A stretch of 64,000 nt of DNA from the NCBI RefSeq assembly GCF_013408925.1, contig NZ_JACCAB010000001.1, positions 1,488,001 to 1,552,000 on the forward strand, written 5' to 3'. Positions within the stretch are counted from its first letter, which is position 1, and every line of letters starts with the position of its first letter. This document shows, piece by piece, positions 1 to 7,961 of the stretch. The DNA comes from Pedococcus badiiscoriae (GTDB lineage: Bacteria > Actinomycetota > Actinomycetes > Actinomycetales > Dermatophilaceae). Position numbers and translations under genes: made by a program. The notes beneath the pieces are model-generated. The model was given only the letters and a program-made list of their open reading frames with translations, did no database searches and had not been told where the DNA came from.

Positions 1-125
1 GCCAGACCGTGATGACCTACGACCCCAACTCCAGTGGCGCCCTGTCCTACCTCGGGGCCGCTGCCGAGCTTGCCGACCGCGGCGCCGCCACCGCCGACCA
101 CTCGACCGCGTCCACCCAGAACTGA
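1..125 (+). CDS. parA: ParA chromosome-partitioning ATPase, C-terminal end only
   Basis: Only the last 40 codons lie in the window; the gene starts to the left. The readable tail contains [19 protein letters not shown], which matches the C-terminus of chromosomal ParA/Soj proteins, where a TYDPxSxGA segment precedes the final helix. ParA is a Walker-type ATPase that moves ParB-bound origins. The stop is followed after 11 bases by the ParB start, with a purine-rich ribosome site between them, so the two are co-transcribed. The assignment rests on the short tail plus the adjoining parB; the ATPase motifs are outside the window. Confidence 0.85.
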   Translation, partial: QTVMTYDPNSSGALSYLGAAAELADRGAATADHSTASTQN

Positions 126-136
126 GAGAAGACACC

Positions 137-1294
137 ATGAGCGAGAAGCGCCGCGCACTCGGCCGGGGCCTGGGTGCCCTCATCCCCAACGCCCCGACCT
201 CCCCCAACGGCCGTCCCGTGGACGTCTTCTTCCCGGACCAGCGCCCCGGCGCCACTGCCACCATCGACGCTCCCGTCGACGCCCCGGAACGCCAGGCTGA
301 CGGCTCCGCCGGCACGGAGGGCTCGAACGGTACGGCGCAATCCAACGTCACAGCGGACTCGAACGGCACGGCGGACTCGAACGGCCGGGCGAGCTCGGAT
401 GACTCGGCGCCCTCTGCCGCGACGGACAACCCGCACGGCCTGGCGCCGGTGCCCGGGGTGTCCTACGGCGAGATCCCGGTGGAGCAGATCCGCCCGAACC
501 CGCGTCAGCCCCGGTCGGTGTTCGACGAGGACGACATGGCCGAGCTGGTCCACTCCATCACCGAGATCGGCGTGCTCCAACCCATCGTCATCAGGCCCAT
601 TCCCGCAGGTCAGGGGCCTGACCAGCTCGGCCACGCCCCCGATGGCGTCCTCTACGAGCTCATCATGGGAGAGCGTCGCTGGCGCGCCTCGCAGGAAGCC
701 GGCCGCGCCACCGTGCCCGCGATCGTCAAGGAGACCGAGGACGACGACCTCCTGCGGGACGCCCTCCTGGAGAATCTGCACCGCAGCGAGCTGAACGCGC
801 TCGAGGAGGCCGCGGCATACCAGCAGCTGCTCGAGGACTTCGGCTGCACGCACGACGAGCTGGCCGCCCGGATCGGCCGCTCGCGGCCGCAGATCTCCAA
901 CACGCTGCGACTCCTCAAGCTGCCCCCACTGGTGGCCCGTCGGGTCGCCGCCGGCGTCCTGTCAGCCGGTCACGCGCGCGCCCTGCTGGGGCTCCCGGAC
1001 AGCGCCGCCATGGAGCGAGTGGCCCAGCGGATCGTGGCGGAGGGACTGAGCGTCCGCAATGTCGAGGAGATCGTCGCCGTGGGCGGACCGGACGACGTGG
1101 CGAAGCCGCGTCGCCCGCGGGCCGGCAACCGGCATCCGCAGCTCGACGACCTCGCGGCTCGGCTGTCCGACCGGTTCGACACGAGGGTCAACATCGCCCT
1201 GGGACAGCGCAAGGGCAAGCTGACGGTGGAGTTTGCCTCGGTCGAGGACCTCAACCGGATCGTCGACATGCTCGGCCTCGACCGCAGCAGCTGA
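137..1294 (+). CDS. parB: ParB chromosome-partitioning protein
   Basis: ParB/Spo0J binds parS sites near the origin, spreads as a CTP-dependent clamp and is segregated by ParA. The 385-residue protein has the expected order. A basic start ([11 protein letters not shown]) that recruits ParA is followed by a low-complexity Ser/Asn/Gly/Thr linker at about residues 50-105. The CTP-binding domain carries IRPNPRQPR (118-126), GERRWRA (178-184) and the [14 protein letters not shown] stretch (212-225). The helix-turn-helix (about 239-260, [17 protein letters not shown]) and a C-terminal dimer domain come last. The start follows GAGAGAAG and lies 11 bases after parA. No parS palindrome was found in this window. 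Confidence 0.97.
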   Translation: MSEKRRALGRGLGALIPNAPTSPNGRPVDVFFPDQRPGATATIDAPVDAPERQADGSAGTEGSNGTAQSNVTADSNGTADSNGRASSDDSAPSAATDNPHGLAPVPGVSYGEIPVEQIRPNPRQPRSVFDEDDMAELVHSITEIGVLQPIVIRPIPAGQGPDQLGHAPDGVLYELIMGERRWRASQEAGRATVPAIVKETEDDDLLRDALLENLHRSELNALEEAAAYQQLLEDFGCTHDELAARIGRSRPQISNTLRLLKLPPLVARRVAAGVLSAGHARALLGLPDSAAMERVAQRIVAEGLSVRNVEEIVAVGGPDDVAKPRRPRAGNRHPQLDDLAARLSDRFDTRVNIALGQRKGKLTVEFASVEDLNRIVDMLGLDRSS

Positions 1295-1323
1295 CGCGGG
1301 CCGCTCGCCAGCGCACCCCGCCC

Positions 1324-1337
1324 TTCCGCGCGCGGAA
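1324..1337. terminator. Short palindrome between convergent parB and cwlM
   Basis: TTCCGCGCGCGGAA is a perfect 14-bp palindrome followed by TTTCGTT, in the 76-base gap between two gene ends. Folded as RNA it gives only a 5-bp stem with a 4-base loop, so it is a weak bidirectional terminator candidate. Confidence 0.25.
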
Positions 1338-1370
1338 TTTCGTTGGGGGAGTAGCGGATTCGCCGCAGGA

Positions 1371-2600
1371 TCAGCCGTGGGAGGCGAGGTAGTCGCGCAG
1401 GTCCCCGAGCCGCAGGACACCGGTGGTCGCCGTGTCGTCGTCGCCGAGGTACAGCCGCTGCAGACTGACCAGCACGGCCTCGGCGAGGGTGTCCCGGAAG
1501 GCGGGGTCGGCCAGCCGTGCGGCGTCGGCGGGGTGCGACAGGTAGCCCGCCTCGATGCGCACGGCCGGCATCCGGGTCTGCTGCAGCAGGGCCCAGGAAC
1601 GGCCGTGCGAGCGGCAGTTCTCCAGGCCCGTGCGGGCCACGACCTCTCGCAGCACGAGGTCGGCGAGGTGCTCGCCGACGGCGGACCACGAGGTCTTGCG
1701 GTCGCGGCCGAAGAAGAAGGTCGCCACCCCGCTGGCCCCCGGGGCGCCGTGGGAGTCACAGTGCAGCGACAGGACCAGGTCGGCTCCGGCGTCGTTGGCC
1801 AGGGCGGCGCGCTCGTCCTCGGTGGGGCAGGTGTGCTCGGTGCGCGTGTAGAGGACCGTGACGCCGATGGCCGTCAGTCGACCCTCGATCCGGCGAGCGA
1901 GGTCCATGACGAGCTCGGACTCGACGAGTCCGTGGGCTGTCGCGCCGGTGTTGCTGCCGCCATGGCCGGGATCGAGCACGACCGTGCGGCCGGTGAGGCT
2001 GTGCCCGGACCGGCGCACGAGCTCGCGCTCACGCAGGACGTTGGCCGAACCCCCGGACACCGAGCGCCGCAGGTCCATGAAGGCTCGCAGTGTGTCGGGA
2101 CCGACCGAACCGTCGCCCGACAGCCCGTAGGCGCGCTGGAAGCTGCGTACGGCCCGTTCCGTGGCGGGTCCGAACCGACCGTCCACCCGGCCGGCCGCGA
2201 AACCGAGGGTGTTGAGACGCTCCTGGAGCGTCACGACGTCCTCGCCGCGCAGCAGGTGGCCCGGGACGTGCTGGAGGATGCGGTCGCCGAGGGCCCAGCG
2301 GGCGCCGTCGATGGCGGTGAAGGTCTCAGGGCCCACGACGCCGTCGACGATCAGGCCCTTGTGCTGCTGGAAGGCCCGCACCGCGCGCTCGAGGGACGCA
2401 TCGAAGAGGGCCGGGTCGAAGGGCGCCCCGCCCGCACCGTCCGCGCTTCCGTTGCCGTGGGCGGCATCGGTCGCCGGAGGGCCGAGATCCGGCCTCTCGG
2501 GCAGCTGGTCGGGTGGCAGGGCGGCGAGCCGGGCGCGCACGTCCAGGACAGCGGGGCCGTGGCTGCCGAGGCCGAGCAGGCCGTTCTTGCTGTCGGACAC
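1371..2600 (-). CDS. cwlM: CwlM-like amidase-fold protein with two peptidoglycan-binding domains
   Basis: Two PG_binding_1 domains (about residues 10-95 and 115-175) precede an Amidase_3 domain (205-400). The usual zinc ligands and catalytic Glu are visible: His213 (DPGHGG), Glu227, His280 (LSLHCDSH) and Glu350 (RIEAGYLSH). There is no signal peptide. That fits mycobacterial CwlM, a cytoplasmic protein that activates MurA when phosphorylated by PknB rather than cutting the wall. Its place beside trxA-trxB is the same as in M. tuberculosis. The GTG start has GGAGG upstream. A strong terminator lies between trxA and this gene, so it probably has its own promoter in 2601-2824. Whether it is enzymatic or only regulatory cannot be read from the sequence. 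Confidence 0.88.
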   Translation of the reverse strand: MSDSKNGLLGLGSHGPAVLDVRARLAALPPDQLPERPDLGPPATDAAHGNGSADGAGGAPFDPALFDASLERAVRAFQQHKGLIVDGVVGPETFTAIDGARWALGDRILQHVPGHLLRGEDVVTLQERLNTLGFAAGRVDGRFGPATERAVRSFQRAYGLSGDGSVGPDTLRAFMDLRRSVSGGSANVLRERELVRRSGHSLTGRTVVLDPGHGGSNTGATAHGLVESELVMDLARRIEGRLTAIGVTVLYTRTEHTCPTEDERAALANDAGADLVLSLHCDSHGAPGASGVATFFFGRDRKTSWSAVGEHLADLVLREVVARTGLENCRSHGRSWALLQQTRMPAVRIEAGYLSHPADAARLADPAFRDTLAEAVLVSLQRLYLGDDDTATTGVLRLGDLRDYLASHG

Positions 2601-2824
2601 ACGGCCTCCTCAGGTGATCGGCGTTCGGCCCGGTGTATGGGCTGGTGGATGGCGTTTGCGCAGGTCAGCGGTGGTGCACCGGGGTCACGGAGCATGGTGG
2701 CCGACGCCCGAGCCTAAGTCAGAACGCGGCCACGGACCAACCGGACCAGGTCGCCCGTGGACGCCCTGACTGGCATGCCCTCGGCGCGAAGGACGGCCCG
2801 ACGAGCACGCGGGTAGACGACGAC

Positions 2825-2855
2825 GCCGGCCGCGCCCGGAGGGGGCGCGGCCGGC
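2825..2855 (-). terminator. Strong hairpin terminator of the trxB-trxA unit
   Basis: A perfect 13-bp GC-only inverted repeat (GCCGGCCGCGCCC and its complement) with a 5-base loop starts 18 bases beyond the trxA stop. It has no clear U-tract, as is common in high-GC actinobacteria. Confidence 0.7.
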
Positions 2856-2873
2856 ATACCGCCAGAGGGTGGG

Positions 2874-3200
2874 TCAGCCGAGGTAGTCGGCGAGCTCGCG
2901 CACGAGCTTCGGCTTGGGCATCGCACCCACGAGGGTCTTCACGACCTCGCCACCGACGTAGACGTTGAGCGTCGGGATGCCGGTGATGCCGTAGCGGCTG
3001 CTCACCGCGAGGTTCTCGTCGGTGTTGAGCTTGACGATGTCGATCTTGTCGGCGTGCGCGACGGCCAGCTCCTCGAGGACCGGGGCGACGGCGCGACACG
3101 GGCCGCACCAGGGTGCCCAGAAGTCCACCAGGACCGGCTTGTCGTTCTGGAGGACGTCGACCTCGAAGGTTGCGTCCGTGGTGTCCTTGATGGCTCCCAC
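2874..3200 (-). CDS. trxA: Thioredoxin
   Basis: A 108-residue cytoplasmic thioredoxin with the canonical WCGPC active site at residues 31-35 and the cis-Pro segment GITGIPTLNVY. It reduces protein disulfides and is re-reduced by the TrxB encoded 40 bases upstream on the same strand. The GTG start has AAGGAG seven bases before it. The length and every core motif are typical. The order sigM-anti-sigma-trxB-trxA-cwlM is the conserved origin-side arrangement, where the redox pair often answers to an envelope or oxidative stress sigma factor. Confidence 0.97.
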   Translation of the reverse strand: MGAIKDTTDATFEVDVLQNDKPVLVDFWAPWCGPCRAVAPVLEELAVAHADKIDIVKLNTDENLAVSSRYGITGIPTLNVYVGGEVVKTLVGAMPKPKLVRELADYLG

Positions 3201-3240
3201 TCGGGGGCTCCTTTCGGTGGTGCTGTGGTTGGGGGTCGGA

Positions 3241-4245
3241 TCAGTGGGTGAGGGCGGGCTCGTCGGTCAGCGCGGCGTCGCTCGCGGGGGCGCCGGCGTG
3301 CTCGCGGGCGGCCAGGAAGCGCTCGGCGTCCAGGGCCGCGGCACAGCCCGAACCAGCGGCCGTGATGGCCTGCCGGTACGTGTGGTCCACGAGGTCGCCG
3401 GAGGCGAAGACGCCCGGCAGGTTGGTCAGCGTGGTCCGACCCCGGACGAGCACGTAGCCCTCGTCGTCGAGCTCGACCGAGCCCTTGACGAGCTCGCTGC
3501 GCGGGTCGTGCCCGATGGCGACGAACAGGCCGGTGACAGGCAGCTCGCGGGTCTCGCCGGTCACGGTGTCGCGCAGCGTGATCCCGGTCAGCTTGGCGTC
3601 ACCGTGGATGGCCTCGACGGCGGAGTTCCAGGCGAACTTGATCTTCTCGTTCGACAGGGCGCGTTCGGCCATGATCTTGGAGGCCCGCAGCTTGTCGCGG
3701 CGGTGCACGATGGTCACCGAGCGGGCGAACTTGGTGAGGAAGGTGGCCTCCTCGACGGCCGAGTCCCCGCCGCCGACGACGGCGATGTCCTGGTCGCGGA
3801 AGAAGAAGCCGTCACAGGTCGCACACCACGACACCCCGTGGCCGGAGAGCCGCTTCTCGTCGGGCAGGCCGAGCTCACGGTAGGCCGACCCCATCGCGAG
3901 GATCACGGCGTGCGCCCGGTAGGTGTTGCCCTCGGCATCGGTGACGGTCTTGACGTCTCCCTCGAGGGACACGGACTCGACGTCGTCGGTGATGATCTCG
4001 GCGCCGAACCGCTCAGCCTGGGCCCGCATGTTCTCCATCAGGTCGGGACCCATGATGCCGTCGCGGAAGCCGGGGAAGTTCTCGACCTCGGTGGTGTTCA
4101 TCAGCGCGCCACCAGCGGTGACGGCGCCCTCGAACAGCAGCGGCTTGAGGTTGGCCCGAGCCGCGTAGACGGCGGCGGTGTAGCCCGCTGGACCGGAGCC
4201 GATGATGATCAGACTGCGGATGTCGGCAGGTGCGGTGGTGCTCAC
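3241..4245 (-). CDS. trxB: Thioredoxin reductase (NADPH)
   Basis: A 334-residue FAD-dependent, low-molecular-weight thioredoxin reductase. It has an FAD-binding GSGPAG (16-21), the redox-active CATC (Cys141, Cys144), an NADPH-binding GGGDSA (158-163) and the late FAD motif [10 protein letters not shown]. It transfers electrons from NADPH to TrxA, encoded immediately downstream. The GTG start is preceded by AAGGGG. A 176-base gap separates it from the anti-sigma gene upstream, room for a separate promoter; no promoter there could be fixed with confidence. The last 25 residues are an Ala/His-rich tail of no known role. Confidence 0.97.
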   Translation of the reverse strand: MSTTAPADIRSLIIIGSGPAGYTAAVYAARANLKPLLFEGAVTAGGALMNTTEVENFPGFRDGIMGPDLMENMRAQAERFGAEIITDDVESVSLEGDVKTVTDAEGNTYRAHAVILAMGSAYRELGLPDEKRLSGHGVSWCATCDGFFFRDQDIAVVGGGDSAVEEATFLTKFARSVTIVHRRDKLRASKIMAERALSNEKIKFAWNSAVEAIHGDAKLTGITLRDTVTGETRELPVTGLFVAIGHDPRSELVKGSVELDDEGYVLVRGRTTLTNLPGVFASGDLVDHTYRQAITAAGSGCAAALDAERFLAAREHAGAPASDAALTDEPALTH

Positions 4246-4421
4246 GCGGTTACAGCCCCTTGTGGTCGAGAAGGCGGTGCACCGCTACATACGGTGCCTG
4301 TGTCTGCAACCGATCGTAGGCCCTCGATGTTCCCCACCGGTGCGCCGTGCCACGACGCGCCGAACAGCTGCCGCCCCGCTTCAGAGCCGCCCCCCGCGCG
4401 CCCTGCGCGCCGTGCGCCTGC

Positions 4422-5189
4422 TCAGGGGATCGCGAGCGGCCCGGCCAGCACCAAGGGGTGCGTGGCGTCGCAGGCCGGGGACACGGCATACACGGTCCGC
4501 CGGGTGCCGCTGGTCACCACGGCGACGACGGCGGGGGCCCCGTCGAGGGTCGCGATGTCACCGCGCACCGCCATCCAGGCCTTCACCCCCAGGGCGGTGA
4601 GGCAGGCGCGCAGGCCGAGCGCGCTCTGCGCGGCTGCAGCCCCGTTCGCCTTGGGGGCCGCGCCGCTCTCCAGGACGCCGTGGACGGCCGTGCGAGCCTG
4701 GGTAGCGAGGCGGGCGGCGGTGTAGGCCGTGCCGCTGGTCCCCAGCACGACCGGACCGAGCGCCCCGCCGGCCCGCTGGTCCGCCGCGCTGGCGGGTGGG
4801 GCGCCCGGGGAGGCGCTGGAGGCCGTCATCCCCTCACTCCTCGCAGCAGCCCCGCTGCTGGCGCTGTGGGCGGAGCCCAGGCCACTGAGGGAGGCAATGA
4901 CGTCCCCGGGCCCGGTGCCGGTGAGCAGCGCCGGGAGGCCGAAACCGAGGATCGCGGCCGCCGCGGCCGCCACCCCGACCTGCTGCCACCCCCACCGACG
5001 GCGGCGCAGCGGGACGACGGTGCCACCTTCGCGGGCCAGCTGCTCGGCGGCGATGGAGGCGTTGATGCGTGCGACCAGGTCGGCCGGCATCGGGCCCGGG
5101 TCTGGCAGGGCGGACAGGAGCTCGCGGATACCGGTCGGGTCGTGCTCGGGGTCGCCCTTGTCCACGGGGGGCACGGGTGGGGTGCTCAC
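4422..5189 (-). CDS. Putative anti-sigma factor of SigM (RsmA-like membrane protein)
   Basis: A 255-residue protein with an N-terminal cytoplasmic part, one membrane segment at about residues 75-97 (VGVAAAAAAILGFGLPALL) and an Ala/Ser-rich extracytoplasmic part. It follows sigM on the same strand, like Rv3912 (RsmA, anti-SigM, similar length) in M. tuberculosis. The GTG start at 5189 was chosen because GGAGG sits eight bases upstream; GTG at 5192 is the alternative. The family diverges fast, so the call rests mainly on position, topology and size. It would hold SigM inactive at the membrane until a signal releases it. Confidence 0.65.
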   Translation of the reverse strand: MSTPPVPPVDKGDPEHDPTGIRELLSALPDPGPMPADLVARINASIAAEQLAREGGTVVPLRRRRWGWQQVGVAAAAAAILGFGLPALLTGTGPGDVIASLSGLGSAHSASSGAAARSEGMTASSASPGAPPASAADQRAGGALGPVVLGTSGTAYTAARLATQARTAVHGVLESGAAPKANGAAAAQSALGLRACLTALGVKAWMAVRGDIATLDGAPAVVAVVTSGTRRTVYAVSPACDATHPLVLAGPLAIP

Positions 5190-5274
5190 CACGAGAACCT
5201 CCAGACGTCGAGGACCAGGAATCGAGACGCGCGGATGCCGGGAAACACACAGCAGGAGCGACATGTGTACGACG

Positions 5275-5823
5275 TCACGGCTGCCCCGATGGTTCCCTGA
5301 GCAGCTCTGCCATGGCATCACGACCGCGGCTGCAGCGCGACTTCACGGTGCCCTCGGCGACCTCCAGGACGGCGGCCGCCTCGGCGACGGACAGGCCGTG
5401 CATGTCCACCAGGATGAGCGCCATCCGCTGACCCTCGGGCAGCCGGTCGAGAGCCTCGCGGACGTCGAGCCTGGTGTCGACCGACGCCTGCGCGTCGCGC
5501 TTGTCGGACAGCTCGTGCTCGGGCAGCTGGCTGGTCGGCCGGTCGCGTCGCAGCCGGTCGAGGCAGGCGTTCACGACAATGCGGTGCAGCCAGGTCGTGA
5601 CGGCTGCGTCGCCGCGATAGGACTCGGCCCGCCGGAAGGCCGAGATGAAGGCGTCCTGCACGCAGTCCGCGGCCAGCTCACGGTTGCGCGTGGTGCGCAG
5701 GGCGACCGCCCACATCCGGTCGCGGTGCCGGCGGAACAGCTCACCGAAGGCGTCCGGGTCGCCGTCGAGGTGGGCGCGGAGCAGCTCGCGGTCGTCGCGT
5801 TCCTGCAGCGGGAGGGTGCTCAT
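5275..5823 (-). CDS. sigM: ECF RNA polymerase sigma factor SigM
   Basis: A 182-residue ECF sigma factor. Region 2 (about 20-90) contains ADCVQDAFISAFRRAESYRG with WLHRIVVNACLDRLRR. Region 4 (about 120-170) contains LPEGQRMALILVDMHGLSVAEAA and the recognition helix EGTVKSRCSRGR. The start MSTLPLQ is preferred over an upstream start that would add 34 residues with no sigma homology. The gene lies between the MurJ-associated pseudokinase and its putative anti-sigma gene, as in other actinobacteria. In mycobacteria SigM responds late and controls surface proteins; the regulon here is unknown. Confidence 0.93.
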   Translation of the reverse strand: MSTLPLQERDDRELLRAHLDGDPDAFGELFRRHRDRMWAVALRTTRNRELAADCVQDAFISAFRRAESYRGDAAVTTWLHRIVVNACLDRLRRDRPTSQLPEHELSDKRDAQASVDTRLDVREALDRLPEGQRMALILVDMHGLSVAEAAAVLEVAEGTVKSRCSRGRDAMAELLREPSGQP

Positions 5824-5852
5824 CGGTATGCCGCCCTGCCGCCCGGTGCGGG

Positions 5853-7868
5853 TCAGCTGACCGTGACCTCGGCCAGCGTGGCGCGGAACCGCCCGTCGCT
5901 GACCTGGGACACGCTCGTGAACCACACGAAGACGTACTGGCCCTTGACCGGGGCGGGGGCCTTGAGGACCACCTCACCCGACTTGCCCTGCGAGGAGCCG
6001 ACCTCCTTGGCGCTGCTGAGGCTGCGGGGGTCGTCCCCGACGTACACCGTCACGTCGGCGGGGTTGGGCAGGACCAGCTTGACGGTGGTCACGGCACGGG
6101 CCTGGCCGAGGTCGAGGCGCACTCCCACCCCCTTCTTGAGGCCGCCGAGCTTCGCTGACGCATACCCCTCGGAGCTCCAGAAGGTGGTGTCCTTGCCGTC
6201 GAACACCCGCGGGGCCTCCCCGTTGCGCTCGGCACCGTCCCCCTCGGGATCGAAGCCGGTGGCGCCGAGGATGGGGAAGGTCTGCTGGCCGCCCGAACCC
6301 GCCAAGGCGCCCGGCTGGGTCGGCGTGACCGTCACCGCCGGGGCCGTCACCTTGACCGTGCCCCTCGGAGCGGGAGGGTTGCCGAGACCGAGGTTGGTGT
6401 TGGAGCCGATCTTCGACGCACCGTAGAAGCCGACCACGATGGCCAGGATCAGGAACGCCGCCACGATCGCCAGGACGAACTTGGACTGGTCGCGGGTGGG
6501 CGGGGCCCCGGTCTCGGCCGGCAGGAGCAACGGCAGAGGGGGGTCCAACGGCTCCGCCCCCTCCACGAGGGCCTCGTCGAGGGAGATCCGGCGCTGGTCG
6601 GCACGCTCCTCGGCCGCCTGGCGCATCGCGCGCCGCTCGGCAGCCTTGTCGGCGGCCGCTCGGGCGAAGCTGCCCACGCGCTGGGCCGCGGCACCGGCCG
6701 CCTGACCAGCCACCTGACCGGCGGTGCCGAGGGCGGCCCCGACCGCGCTCGCCGCGGCGGCGGCCTGGGCTGCTGCCGCCGCTCCCGCGCCCGGCTCGCC
6801 GCTCCCGGGAGCAGCGGGGTCAGCCTGACCTCCGACGCCTGCCGCGCCTGCCGCGCCTGCCGCGCCCGAAACGCCTGAGTGGGCGGCCGGACCACTGAGC
6901 GGGTCGAACCTGGGCGCCGTGCTGCCCGTCGCGGGGGCCGCTGCGGCGGGGCGCGGGCTGTCCACGGCCGGAAGCAGCACGGTCTCGGCGGCGATGCCGG
7001 ACGCCTTGCCGCTCTGGTCCGCGAGCTCGGCGCGCAGCTCGTCCATCGGCAGCGCGATGGTCCGCGCCATGCCGTCCTCGACCGGGGTGGTGCGCCCGAC
7101 CCCGTTCACCTGAGCCGTGGCCCACGGCGCGATCTGGGAGGCGAAGTCCCCGGGTGTGAGCGGGCCCTGGTCCTCGTTCAGGGTGAGGCGGCAGAGCGCG
7201 TCGAGGTCACCGGGGACACCCGCGGCGATCTCGGACGGAGCCGGGACGCCCCCGACCACGCGCGGGGCGGACTCCACGCCGGCCACCGAGCCGGGCAGCG
7301 GCCACCGGCTGGTCAACGCGGCATACGTGAGTGCGACGACCCCGATGGCGTCGACGCGCGCCGCCTGCGTGGCGTCGAGGTCGTCCTCGGCGGCCATCGC
7401 GGCGAGGGTGGCCACGCCCCGCACCTTGATGGTGCCGTCGTGGTCGCGCAGCACCGAGTGAGGGGTGAGGCGCAGGTGGTGCAGTCCCCGGCCGCGGGCG
7501 GCCTCGAGGCCCGTCGCGGTCTCGCCGACGATGCGGCGGACCTCCTCGGCGGGCAGTCCCCCCTGCTGGAGGATCTGGGCGAGTGAGTGGGCGTCGTGGA
7601 TGGCCTCCTCGACGAAGAAGGCGATCCCGTCGGACCGGCCCACGTCGAGCACCCGCACGAGACGGTGGTTGTCGAGGCCGGCCACGCGACGGGCGGCATC
7701 GAGGGTGGCCTCGGCGTGCGTCTCGTCCTCCGCGAAGCACACGATGACGACGTCGCGCTCGAGCGTCGTGTCGGCGGCTGACCAGCGCTCGGCCCTCGGC
7801 AGCTGCTCGATCCGGCGCTGCACGGCATACCGGCCGCCCAGCACGGTCGAAGGGCCTACCCCGTGCAC
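5853..7868 (-). CDS. Membrane pseudokinase with discoidin-like sensor domain (MurJ partner)
   Basis: A 671-residue protein with three parts. A Ser/Thr-kinase fold (about 8-250) is followed by a long Ala/Gly/Pro-rich linker. A single membrane helix (about 462-485, LAIVAAFLILAIVVGF) leads to an extracytoplasmic F5/8-type carbohydrate-binding-like domain (530-671, with DGKDTTFWSS and LDLGQARAVTTVKL). The kinase is degenerate: HLRLTP (131-136) replaces HRDLKP and VRG replaces DFG, so catalysis is unlikely. In mycobacteria this module is fused to the C-terminus of MviN/MurJ and, when phosphorylated by PknB, recruits FhaA to restrain wall synthesis. Here it is a separate gene just downstream of murJ. 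The GTG start at 7868 follows AGGAGG. Confidence 0.85.
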   Translation of the reverse strand: MHGVGPSTVLGGRYAVQRRIEQLPRAERWSAADTTLERDVVIVCFAEDETHAEATLDAARRVAGLDNHRLVRVLDVGRSDGIAFFVEEAIHDAHSLAQILQQGGLPAEEVRRIVGETATGLEAARGRGLHHLRLTPHSVLRDHDGTIKVRGVATLAAMAAEDDLDATQAARVDAIGVVALTYAALTSRWPLPGSVAGVESAPRVVGGVPAPSEIAAGVPGDLDALCRLTLNEDQGPLTPGDFASQIAPWATAQVNGVGRTTPVEDGMARTIALPMDELRAELADQSGKASGIAAETVLLPAVDSPRPAAAAPATGSTAPRFDPLSGPAAHSGVSGAAGAAGAAGVGGQADPAAPGSGEPGAGAAAAAQAAAAASAVGAALGTAGQVAGQAAGAAAQRVGSFARAAADKAAERRAMRQAAEERADQRRISLDEALVEGAEPLDPPLPLLLPAETGAPPTRDQSKFVLAIVAAFLILAIVVGFYGASKIGSNTNLGLGNPPAPRGTVKVTAPAVTVTPTQPGALAGSGGQQTFPILGATGFDPEGDGAERNGEAPRVFDGKDTTFWSSEGYASAKLGGLKKGVGVRLDLGQARAVTTVKLVLPNPADVTVYVGDDPRSLSSAKEVGSSQGKSGEVVLKAPAPVKGQYVFVWFTSVSQVSDGRFRATLAEVTVS

Positions 7869-7961
7869 GCTGCCTCCTGCGGTGTCGATGGACGGGTCGC
7901 TCCTGGTGCACCAGTCCTGAGGTCCCAGCACGGGTGCGGGGTCATCCTATGGCGTGACCGC

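Noticed and set aside
5158..5166. TTGTCCACG and similar DnaA-box-like words inside genes
   Set aside because: Single isolated one-mismatch words in coding sequence are expected by chance in GC-rich DNA.
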